A DNA stretch of 64,000 nucleotides, from assembly GCA_046566145.1 (NCBI GenBank), contig JBKHXF010000009.1, positions 41,157-105,156 of the forward strand, read 5' to 3'. The DNA comes from JBKHXF01 sp046566145 (lineage in GTDB: Bacteria; Actinomycetota; Nitriliruptoria; Nitriliruptorales; Nitriliruptoraceae). The notes under the pieces were generated by a model. The model searched no databases. It was given only the letters and a program-made list of their open reading frames with translations, and was not told the origin of the DNA. The first letter of the stretch is position 1; every line of letters begins with the position of its first letter. Both the position numbers and the translations under genes were made by a program. Below, one piece after another: positions 41,818-49,247 of the stretch.

Positions 41818-43554
41818 TCAGCGGACCGGCTGGTGCGTGGGGGCGCGGGCCGGCAACCGGAGCTCCACGGTCGCCCCGCCACCCGGCGTGGTGGACGCGG
41901 TCAGCGTGGCGCCCATGGCCTCGGCGAGCCGGGTGGCCCGGTGGAGCCCGAGCCCCAGCCCGCCGGTCCGCTGCCGCAGGGCCGAGTCGCGTCGCCCGAA
42001 CGGCTCGGCGAGCTCCTCCAGCGGGGCCGGGAGCCCGGGGCCGTGGTCGACGACGCCGACCGTCGTGCAGCCGGCGTCGTCGTCGCACCGGACGGTCACC
42101 TCGACCGCGGTGCCCTCCGCGGTGTGGAGCACCGCGTTCTCCAGCAGCGCGCCGACGATCCGGCCGATCGCGTCGAGGTCGCCGGCCACGACCGCGTCGG
42201 CCGGGTCGGTCGCGAGCAGCGTGACCCCGTGATGGCCCCGGACCCGTGCGTCCGCGACCCGGGCGCTCGCGACGGCCACGATGTCGTCCACGCGGACCTC
42301 GCGGTTCGTGACCGAGCGGCTCGGGTCCCCGTCGGCGGCCGCGAGGAGCTGGTCGACGAGGTCCTCGAGGCGCCGCGCGTTGCGTGCGACCGCGTCGGCC
42401 GCCTCCCGCATCGGCTCGTCCTCGAGCTTCCGGGCCAGCAGCACCGCGTACCCGAGGATGGGGGTCAGCGGCGTCCGCAGCTCGTGGGAGACCCGCGCGA
42501 GCACGTCCTCCCGCATGCGCTCCAGCCGGCGGGCCCGGGTCTCGTCGACGAGCACCAGGACGCGCCCGAGGGGGACCCCGCGTTCGTCGACGAGCCGCTG
42601 GTCGTTCGCGCCCAGCACCCGCACGCCGTCCGGCTCGTCGGTGTCAGGGAGCTCGAGCTCGTAGCCACCGCCGGCGCGCTCGCGCCCCGGGAGCCGTTGC
42701 GTGCCCTCGAACACGGCGTTGAGCGGTCCGCCCGTCAGCTCCTCCGCGTCGCGGCCCAGCAGGCGCGAGGCCGCCGGGTTCACCAGCACGACCTCGCCGC
42801 GCTCGTCGGCGACGACGACCCCGTCGGAGGACGTCGCGACGAGCGCGGCCAGGCGTTCGCGCGTGGAGCGCTGCTCCACGTCCTCGCTGAGCATCCGCGC
42901 GGCCGCGCGTCCGTTCGCGAGCAGGCTGAGCAGCACGGCCCCGAGGAGCACCGCGAAGGCGGGGGCCATGACCAGCAGGTGGACCAGGACGAGCGTCGTC
43001 TGGCCGACCAGCAGCGAGATGGCGGCGGTCCGCAGGTCGTTCTGGGCGAGCGCCGCGCGCGGCGACCAGCGGGGGTCGAGGGCGACCAGCAGGGCGAGGT
43101 AGCCCACGACGTCCACCGCCACGAGCGCCACCACCGCGAGCACGGCGGTGCCGAGCTGCGGCCCGTTCGGGACGACCGCCGTGCCGATCGGGAGCGCGTC
43201 GGCGACGAGGACGGTCGCCGCGACCGCGGTCGCGAGTGCCGCCGCCGCGACGTTGAAGGCCACCTTGCGGACCGGCGCCCGGTTCCGAAGGTGCGAGGCG
43301 AGCAGCCCGAGGGCGACGGCGAGCACCGCCTGCCGCGGCGGGAGCAGCAGCAGACCGGCGACCGCGCCCACCTCCCGGATCGTGAAGGAGGTCGACGTGC
43401 TCCCCCAGGGGTGCTGGTGGGCCCAGGCCTCCCCGAGCGCGGTCACCGCGGCGACCACGAGGACGACCGTCGCCGATGCGGGGCCGGCCGGCAGCAGCAG
43501 GACCGTGACCGCGACCGCGGCCCAGAGCACCACCGTCAGCGCCGTCACGCGCAC
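41818..43554 (-). CDS. Membrane sensor histidine kinase with PAS domain
   Basis: A 578-residue kinase. About seven membrane helices fill residues 1-210. A PAS domain (about 225-340, SSDGVVVADERGEVVLVNPAASRLLG) follows, then the H-box VSHELRTPLTPI, the N-box GALLENAVLH, and G-boxes VDHGPGLP and GGLGLGL. Starts at GTG 43554 or 43548 are equivalent; the second has a better-spaced GGAG. TAGGGT on the minus strand (43616-43621) may be the -10. No response regulator is adjacent, so the partner is unknown. The sensed signal is probably membrane-borne. Confidence 0.87.
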   Translation of the reverse strand: MRVTALTVVLWAAVAVTVLLLPAGPASATVVLVVAAVTALGEAWAHQHPWGSTSTSFTIREVGAVAGLLLLPPRQAVLAVALGLLASHLRNRAPVRKVAFNVAAAALATAVAATVLVADALPIGTAVVPNGPQLGTAVLAVVALVAVDVVGYLALLVALDPRWSPRAALAQNDLRTAAISLLVGQTTLVLVHLLVMAPAFAVLLGAVLLSLLANGRAAARMLSEDVEQRSTRERLAALVATSSDGVVVADERGEVVLVNPAASRLLGRDAEELTGGPLNAVFEGTQRLPGRERAGGGYELELPDTDEPDGVRVLGANDQRLVDERGVPLGRVLVLVDETRARRLERMREDVLARVSHELRTPLTPILGYAVLLARKLEDEPMREAADAVARNARRLEDLVDQLLAAADGDPSRSVTNREVRVDDIVAVASARVADARVRGHHGVTLLATDPADAVVAGDLDAIGRIVGALLENAVLHTAEGTAVEVTVRCDDDAGCTTVGVVDHGPGLPAPLEELAEPFGRRDSALRQRTGGLGLGLHRATRLAEAMGATLTASTTPGGGATVELRLPARAPTHQPVR

Positions 43555-43718
43555 TCCGGGCTCCGTCCTCGTCTCGACCCCCGTCGTGCCGGCCGCTCGG
43601 CCGGTCGTCCTCGGGACCCTAGTCCGCCGCGGGGCGCGGCTGCGGACCTCCTGCACCGTCGACGCGACCCCGACGGATGGGCGGGTGTGGGGCCTTGCCC
43701 GACGGCCGGGGCCCTCCG

Positions 43719-43724
43719 TACGGT
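43719..43724 (+). promoter_or_regulatory. Probable -10 of the S1-domain gene, leaderless
   Basis: TACGGT ends five bases before GTG 43730, so the transcript would begin on the start codon. Confidence 0.45.
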
Positions 43725-43729
43725 GTGAC

Positions 43730-44203
43730 GTGGCCCGCGACCAGACACCCGCGATCCCTGCGGGCCACATGGAGTTGATGACGCTGACGAACACGCTGAC
43801 CGAACTGCAGGGCCACGTCGTCGAGGGCGAGGTGGTCCGGCTCGAGGAGTACGGCGCCTTCGTCGAGGTCCCGCTCGAGGAATCGGCCTCCGGGGACGAG
43901 GCACCGGTCACGGTGACCGGCCTCTGCCACGTGTCGGAGGTCTCGACCGACTTCGTCGAGAACATCTACGCGCACCTCGCGGTGGGTGACACCGTCGACG
44001 TGAAGGTCCTCGACGTCAAGGACGACGGCAAGGTCGACCTGTCGATCAAGCAGGCCGACCCGGACTGGCGCGAGGAGTCCACCTCGCGCCTGCGGAGCCA
44101 GATCGACAAGGACTTCAACCGCAAGCTGCGGCGGTTCATGCACCGGTCGCAGATGATCCAGGGTGCAGCCCGTCGCCAGCGCCGCGCGAAGCTGGGCATG
44201 TGA
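43730..44203 (+). CDS. S1-domain RNA-binding protein
   Basis: A 157-residue protein with one S1 OB-fold at about residues 22-105 (GHVVEGEVVRLEEYGAFVEV, then GLCHVSEVS, VGDTVDVKVLDVKDDGKVDLSIKQ). A basic C-terminal tail follows, rich in Arg and Lys (NRKLRRFMHRSQ, RRQRRAKLGM). This matches the small S1 proteins found near DUF501 and Ppx genes and related to general stress protein 13. It probably binds RNA or the ribosome. An alternative start is ATG 43769 or 43778, but the promoter spacing favours GTG 43730. Confidence 0.85.
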   Translation: MARDQTPAIPAGHMELMTLTNTLTELQGHVVEGEVVRLEEYGAFVEVPLEESASGDEAPVTVTGLCHVSEVSTDFVENIYAHLAVGDTVDVKVLDVKDDGKVDLSIKQADPDWREESTSRLRSQIDKDFNRKLRRFMHRSQMIQGAARRQRRAKLGM

Positions 44204-44207
44204 GCGC

Positions 44208-44846
44208 GTGAGCCGACCCGAACCGCGGCTCGCGGCCCCCGACCGCGAGCACGCGCCCGAGCCCGACGCCGTCCGCGTCGACCCGGCCGCCTCCTACGAG
44301 GCGGCCGCTCGTGCGCCCGAGGTCACCGACACCGAGCGGGCCGTCGTCTCGGCCCAGCTCGGCCGGCCTGCCCGGGGGCGCACGGCCGTCGTCGACCGCT
44401 GCGCGTTCGGGCTCCCCACCACCGTGCGGGTCCACCCCCGCCTCGACGACGGCACGCCCTTCCCGACCGTGTTCTGGTCGACCTGCCCGCTGCTGAACCG
44501 CACCATCGGCACCCTCGAGGGCGAGCACGTGATGGTCGAGGTCAACGACGCGCTCGCCTCCGACCCCGACCTCGCCGCGGGGTACGCCGCGGCGTCCGAG
44601 CGCTACGTCGCGTTCCGTGACGAGCTGGGCGGCCCGCTGCCCGGGAACCCGTCCGCCGGCGGCATGCCGGGGCACGTGAAGTGCCTCCACGTCGCCGCCG
44701 GCCACACGCTCGCGACCGGCGACAACCCGGTGGGCCACGACACGCTGGAGCGGATCACCCCCCTGGCCTGCCCCGGCCCGTGCGTGTCGGAGCAGGACGT
44801 CGAGCACTGGTCGGGCGTGCTGGCGCGCGGGGACCGTCGTGGGTGA
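44208..44846 (+). CDS. DUF501 protein
   Basis: A 212-residue member of DUF501, a conserved actinobacterial family of unknown function found beside ppx and eno (Rv1025 in M. tuberculosis). Conserved stretches include FGLPTTVRVHPRLDDGTPFP, STCPLLNRTIGTLEGEH and GGMPGHVKCLHVAAGHTLA; the Cys/His pattern in the last suggests a metal or catalytic site. GTG 44208 starts four bases after the S1 gene. Its end overlaps ppx by eight bases. Confidence 0.87.
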   Translation: MSRPEPRLAAPDREHAPEPDAVRVDPAASYEAAARAPEVTDTERAVVSAQLGRPARGRTAVVDRCAFGLPTTVRVHPRLDDGTPFPTVFWSTCPLLNRTIGTLEGEHVMVEVNDALASDPDLAAGYAAASERYVAFRDELGGPLPGNPSAGGMPGHVKCLHVAAGHTLATGDNPVGHDTLERITPLACPGPCVSEQDVEHWSGVLARGDRRG

Positions 44847-45810
44847 GGGCGGGCGCCCGGCCGCGCCGGGACCTCCGCGTGCGGCCGTCGACGTCGGCAC
44901 CAACTCGTTCCGGCTCCTCGTCCTCGACGCGGACGGCACCACGCTGACCCGCGAGCTCGAGGTCGTCCGGCTCGGGCAGGGTGTGGACGGCGCCGGGCGC
45001 TTCGCCCCCGAGGCGGTGGAGCGGGCGCTCGGGTGCCTGCGGCGCTTCGCCGACCGCTGGCGGGAGCTCGGCGTCGACGACGGCGACGTCGTCATCGGGG
45101 CCACCTCGGCGGTGCGCGACGCCGCCGACCGCGACGCGTTCGTCGCGGCCGTCCGCGAGGCGACCGGGGTCACGCTCACGGTCGTGCCGGGTCAGGGGGA
45201 GGCCGCCCTCGCGCTCGCCGGCGCCCGGGCCGGCCTGCCGGACGTCCCCGGCCCCCTGCTCGTCCTGGACGTCGGTGGCGGCTCGACCGAGCTCGTCACG
45301 TCGGGCGAGGGAGGGGTCGCCGCGGCGGTGTCGCTGCAGCTCGGGTCGGTGCGGCTCACGGAGCGGTGCCTCGGCGGGGACCCGCCGACCGGCCACCAGG
45401 TCGCCGCGGCGCTCGCCGAGGTCGACGCGCGCGTCGCGGAGGGGCTCTCGGTCCTGCGTGCGACCCCCGAGGGCCGCGAGGCCACCGCCGGCGCGGGCAC
45501 GCTCGTCGGCGTCGCCGGCACCGTGACGACGCTCGCGAACCTCGCGGCCGGGCACACCGGCTGGGAGGACGGTCGGGTCCACGGGACCGTGCTGCCGACC
45601 GAGCTGGTCGTCGCCTGGTCGGACCGGCTGCTCGCGATGACCGCGTCCGAGGTCGCGGCGACCGGGGCGGTGCAGGCGGGGCGGGAGGACGTCCTCGCCG
45701 GCGGCGTGCTGGTGGTCCGGCGGGTGCTCGAGGCCTGCGGGCACGCGGCGATCGTCGCCTCGGAGTCCGACACCCTCGACGGGCTGGCCGCCGGAGCGCT
45801 CGACGCCTGA
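44839..45810 (+). CDS. ppx: Exopolyphosphatase / guanosine pentaphosphatase family protein
   Basis: A 323-residue member of the Ppx/GppA branch of the ASKHA fold. Motifs are AAVDVGTNSFRLLV (phosphate 1), ATSAVRDAADRD, LDVGGGSTELV (phosphate 2) and a C-terminal SESDTLDGLAAGALD. It is the short, two-domain form usual in actinobacteria, acting on short-chain polyphosphate or pppGpp. GTG 44839 overlaps DUF501 by eight bases, so the two are translationally coupled. Confidence 0.92.
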   Translation: MGEGGRPAAPGPPRAAVDVGTNSFRLLVLDADGTTLTRELEVVRLGQGVDGAGRFAPEAVERALGCLRRFADRWRELGVDDGDVVIGATSAVRDAADRDAFVAAVREATGVTLTVVPGQGEAALALAGARAGLPDVPGPLLVLDVGGGSTELVTSGEGGVAAAVSLQLGSVRLTERCLGGDPPTGHQVAAALAEVDARVAEGLSVLRATPEGREATAGAGTLVGVAGTVTTLANLAAGHTGWEDGRVHGTVLPTELVVAWSDRLLAMTASEVAATGAVQAGREDVLAGGVLVVRRVLEACGHAAIVASESDTLDGLAAGALDA

Positions 45811-45881
45811 TCCACGCCCGTGACGCGGACCGGCACCGGGCGGGTGACCGGGGCCGGTCGCGTGCGGGATGACCTGCGTGG

Positions 45882-47492
45882 TCAGCCGCCCTGGACGGGC
45901 AGGCTCACGCGGATGTCCTCGAGCCCGAGCAGGCCCGGGGTACGGGTCGAGCCGTGGCCGGCGTACATGTCCGACAGCGGCGAGACCACCAGGTAGAGCG
46001 TCTGGCCGGCGGGCACGTCGACCACCACGCCCGGCAGCTCCACCGTCGTGGCCTCCTGCACCACCGGCAGCACCTTGCGCAGCGGCATCGTGTTGTTCTG
46101 CACCACCTGCGCGTTCGCCGGGCTCGTGCCGACCGCGAGGGCCAGGAAGACCCGCTGCTCGACCCCGACGGACGTGACCTTCGCCGACAGGGTCGGGACC
46201 CCGGCGACCCGGATCGCCGTGCCGTCGGTGAGCGGCAGGTACTGCGCCGCACCCGCACCGGTCGTGGTGGCGGCACCGGAGGTGACCGTGACGTCGATCC
46301 CGGCCCGCACGAGGGTGTTGCGGTCGATGCGGTCGGTCCGCACGCAGGTCGCGCCGCGGGCCTCGGTCAGGTTGTAGCGGGCGGGCAGCAGCGTGGAGGT
46401 GTCCTCGCCGGCGAAGACCCGCCGGAAGAACTCCCGCGTCAGCGCGGCGTAGCCGCCCGGTCCGGAGCAGGCGTCCCCGCCCGTGGCGAACCCGAGGGGC
46501 GCGACGTTGGGCAGCGCGTGCCCGCCGTTGTAGGCGACGAGGAACGAGCGGTCGCGGGCCTCGGGGGTCAGCGTCCGCTGGAAGTTGTCGACGGCCTGGT
46601 TGAGGTTGAACAGGTTGTCGCTCGTCCCCTGCAGGAACAGCACGGGCAGGTCGAGCTGGATCCCGTCCTCCACGAACGCGACCGGGCCGTGCTCGTGGAA
46701 CTCGGCGTCGAGGTTCGGCACGGCCGCGGCCGCGCCGGTCCCGTCGGGCCACTGCCCGGTCGCGGCGCCGAAGGCGAAGGCCTGGCGCACGTAGTCCGGC
46801 AGCGCCCTGACGCCGGCGGCGAACAGCAGCGACGCCCAGGCGGTGCGCACGACCTTCTGCGGCGCCAGCGACTCGGGCAGGTCGTACCAGGTGATCTCGG
46901 GGGCGAGCACGTCGAAGCGGGTCTCGCCCGACTCGCGCAGCTCCGTCAGGGCCGTGACGAGCTGGTAGCCGCCGCCGTAGGAGGCCCCGATGGCACCGAG
47001 CTTCGGGTCGGTCGGGTCGACCTCACCGGTGGCGGCGTCGACGTCCTTCGCGACCCAGTCGAGGGACGCGATGAGGTCGATGAGCGCCTTCACGTCCTGC
47101 GCCTCGAACTCCGGGTCCTGCACGTTCGCCTGCCCGCCGGACTCGCCGAACCCGCGCTGGTCGAACGACAGCACGCCGAACCCGGCGTCCAGCCACGCGG
47201 TGAACCCGGTCCGGGTGCGCGACCCGCCCCAACCGTGGCTGTGCAGCACCATCGGGACGGGGGTCTCGGCCGAGGCGGAGGCCGGCTTGAACAGCGTGTA
47301 GGTGATGCGGGTGCCGTCGAAGGACGTGATCTGGCTGTCCGTGACCGTGTGGCCCGACAGGAGCACGGTGGTCGTCGCGGTCCGGCTGGTGGCGCCGGCG
47401 GCGCTGCCGGTGGGCAGGCCGGGGGCGGGGGCGGCGGCGAGGACCCCGAGGGTCAACGCGGCGGCGGTGGTGGCGGCGAGCAGGCGTCGCAC
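45882..47492 (-). CDS. Exported alpha/beta hydrolase, X-Pro dipeptidyl-peptidase (CocE-like) family
   Basis: A 536-residue secreted hydrolase. The signal peptide is residues 1-20 (AAALTLGVLAAAPA). The alpha/beta hydrolase part has an oxyanion stretch LHSHGWGGSRT, DQRGFGESGG, and the nucleophile elbow GASYGGGY. Further on, LFLQGTSDNLFNLN carries the likely acid and NGGHALPN the histidine. The C-terminal 150 residues form the beta-sandwich typical of PepX/CocE proteins. The substrate may be a peptide or an ester. The start is GTG 47492 with GGAG upstream. Confidence 0.87.
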   Translation of the reverse strand: MRRLLAATTAAALTLGVLAAAPAPGLPTGSAAGATSRTATTTVLLSGHTVTDSQITSFDGTRITYTLFKPASASAETPVPMVLHSHGWGGSRTRTGFTAWLDAGFGVLSFDQRGFGESGGQANVQDPEFEAQDVKALIDLIASLDWVAKDVDAATGEVDPTDPKLGAIGASYGGGYQLVTALTELRESGETRFDVLAPEITWYDLPESLAPQKVVRTAWASLLFAAGVRALPDYVRQAFAFGAATGQWPDGTGAAAAVPNLDAEFHEHGPVAFVEDGIQLDLPVLFLQGTSDNLFNLNQAVDNFQRTLTPEARDRSFLVAYNGGHALPNVAPLGFATGGDACSGPGGYAALTREFFRRVFAGEDTSTLLPARYNLTEARGATCVRTDRIDRNTLVRAGIDVTVTSGAATTTGAGAAQYLPLTDGTAIRVAGVPTLSAKVTSVGVEQRVFLALAVGTSPANAQVVQNNTMPLRKVLPVVQEATTVELPGVVVDVPAGQTLYLVVSPLSDMYAGHGSTRTPGLLGLEDIRVSLPVQGG

Positions 47493-47644
47493 AGCTGGGT
47501 CTCCCTGGTCCGGTGGTCGCGCTGCCGGGCGCGATCCGACACCCGAGGGTTTCCACGGCTGTCCGGCTGGCTCCTGCCCGCGAGCGCGGCAGCGATCGCG
47601 ACGACGCCACCAGCGCGCGCCGGGTCGCGGGCCCTGCCGGTGGC

Positions 47645-47650
47645 TAGCGT
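47645..47650 (+). promoter_or_regulatory. Probable -10 of the Nudix-NnrE gene, leaderless
   Basis: TAGCGT ends seven bases before ATG 47658. Confidence 0.45.
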
Positions 47651-47657
47651 CGGGCGC

Positions 47658-49130
47658 ATGGACCCACGACTCGCCCCCGACACCTTCTGGCCGCGGCTGC
47701 AGGCCGCCCTCGACGGCGTGACCGTCGAGCAGCGCACGCCCCCGCCCGACGGGCGCGTCGGTGCGGTGCTGGTGCTGCTCGAGCCGTCCGACGAGGGCCC
47801 GGTGGTGGTGCTGACCCGCCGCCGGCGGGACCTGCGCTCCCACCCCGGCCAGGTGTCGTTCCCGGGTGGGCGGCTCGACCCGGGCGAGACCGTCGAGGAG
47901 GCAGCGCTGCGGGAGGCCGAGGAGGAGATCGGGCTGCGGGCCCACACGGCCCGCATCGTCGGGGTCGGCCCGACCTTCTACATCCCCCCGTCGCGGTTCT
48001 GGGTCGTGCCGGTGGTCGCCCGCTGGGACCAGCCGCACGAGCTGCGGCTGAACCCGTGGGAGGTCGACGAGATCCTGCGCGTGCCCGTCGCGGCGCTGCT
48101 GGAGCGCGACCGGTGGCGCAAGGTGCCGCTGTCGCTGCGTGGCTCCTCGTGGGCGTGGCAGCTCGACGGTGACCTGCTGTGGGGGGCGACGGCCATCGTG
48201 ATGGCGCTGCTGCTCGAGGTGGCCGTCGAGGCCTGGTCGGACGGGACCGACCCGGACGACCTCGACGACGAGCTGTCGGTCCGGCCGTGGGAGACCGCCC
48301 CCGCGTGGACCCCGCGGGCGCGGCTCGAGGGCGACCTGCCGGTCCGGGCGCTCGCCGAGGTGCCCCGGGTGACCGTCGCGCAGATGCGGGCCGTCGACGA
48401 CCGGCTGGCGGAGCTCGGCCTGACGCTCGAGATGCTCGCCGAGCACGCCGGCCGGGCGCTCGCCCACGCCGTGCGCCGGCTCGTCGCCGGCCGGCCCGAC
48501 GGGCGCCCGGACGTCGGCGGGGTGCGGGTCACGGTGCTGGCGGGGCCGGGTGGCAACGGCGCCGGCGGGCTCGCCGCGGCGCGCCTGCTCGCGGCCGCCG
48601 GCGCGGAGGTCACCGTCGTGCAGGTCGGCGGGGCGCGCCTGCCGTGGCAGCCGGCGCTGCTGGCCTCCCTCGGCGTCGACGTGCGCACCGCCGGCGCGGA
48701 CGACCCGTCGGCCGGCCTCGACGGCCCCGGCGAGGTGGTCGTCGACGCGCTGCTCGGCATCGGCGCCGACCCGCCACTGCGGGGGCTCCCGGGCGCGGTC
48801 AACGACTGGCTCAAGCGCTTCGACGTGCCGGTCGTCGCGCTCGACCTGCCGTCCGGGCTCGGTGGCGACGTCGGCCTGCGTGGCGCCTGCGTCAACGCCG
48901 ACGTGACCGTCACCCTCGGGGCCCCGAAGGTCGGCCTCGTCCCGCCCATCGTCCAGCCCTACGTCGGTGACCTCTACCTCGCGGACATCGGCGTGCCGCC
49001 GGCGCTGTGGGAGGAGGTCGGGGTCGAGCCGGTCACGTTCCCGGCCGGGCCGCTGGTGCGGCTCACCACCGGCAACGCCGGGGGCGACGCGGGCACGCCC
49101 GACCAGGCGGTGCGGGAGGACGCCGGCTGA
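47658..49130 (+). CDS. Fusion of a CoA-pyrophosphatase-type Nudix hydrolase and an NAD(P)H-hydrate epimerase domain
   Basis: One 490-residue frame holds two enzymes. Residues 1 to about 205 are a Nudix hydrolase with a complete box (G71-RLDPG-E-N7-REAEEEIG) and the upstream SHPGQVSFPGG motif of CoA diphosphatases. After a linker of about 30 residues, 237-455 match YjeF-N/NnrE: TVAQMRAVDDR, GPGGNGAGGLAAARLL, VVDALLGIG, ALDLPSGLGGD and TLGAPKVGL. NnrE epimerises damaged (hydrated) NAD(P)H. The usual C-terminal dehydratase domain is absent. The glycine loop reads GAGG instead of the common GGDG. Both parts concern cofactor housekeeping. Confidence 0.88.
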   Translation: MDPRLAPDTFWPRLQAALDGVTVEQRTPPPDGRVGAVLVLLEPSDEGPVVVLTRRRRDLRSHPGQVSFPGGRLDPGETVEEAALREAEEEIGLRAHTARIVGVGPTFYIPPSRFWVVPVVARWDQPHELRLNPWEVDEILRVPVAALLERDRWRKVPLSLRGSSWAWQLDGDLLWGATAIVMALLLEVAVEAWSDGTDPDDLDDELSVRPWETAPAWTPRARLEGDLPVRALAEVPRVTVAQMRAVDDRLAELGLTLEMLAEHAGRALAHAVRRLVAGRPDGRPDVGGVRVTVLAGPGGNGAGGLAAARLLAAAGAEVTVVQVGGARLPWQPALLASLGVDVRTAGADDPSAGLDGPGEVVVDALLGIGADPPLRGLPGAVNDWLKRFDVPVVALDLPSGLGGDVGLRGACVNADVTVTLGAPKVGLVPPIVQPYVGDLYLADIGVPPALWEEVGVEPVTFPAGPLVRLTTGNAGGDAGTPDQAVREDAG

Positions 49131-49134
49131 GCGC

Positions 49135-49190
49135 TTGACAGCCGTCGCTGAACACTGTTAAGTGAACACCGTTAACTGAACGGTGTTCAC
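49135..49190 (+). promoter_or_regulatory. mmpL-tetR promoter with a triple 14-bp operator
   Basis: TTGACA (49135-49140) and TTAAGT (49158-49163) are 17 bp apart. Three consecutive 14-mers begin with TGAAC at 49149, 49163 and 49177. Within them, GTGAACACCGTT-N5-AACGGTGTTCAC (49162-49190) is a perfect 12-bp inverted repeat. The array covers the -10 and the start site, as expected for repression by the TetR-type protein encoded downstream. Confidence 0.8.
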
Positions 49191-49247
49191 CTCCGGGTGC
49201 GCCGACCGACCGCCGGCCCCGACCGGCCCGCCCCCGGGAGCGCCCCC

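Noticed and set aside
45811..45881. Terminator between ppx and the hydrolase gene
   Set aside because: GACCGGC and GCCGGTC can pair, but only across a 17-base loop; too weak to list as a feature.
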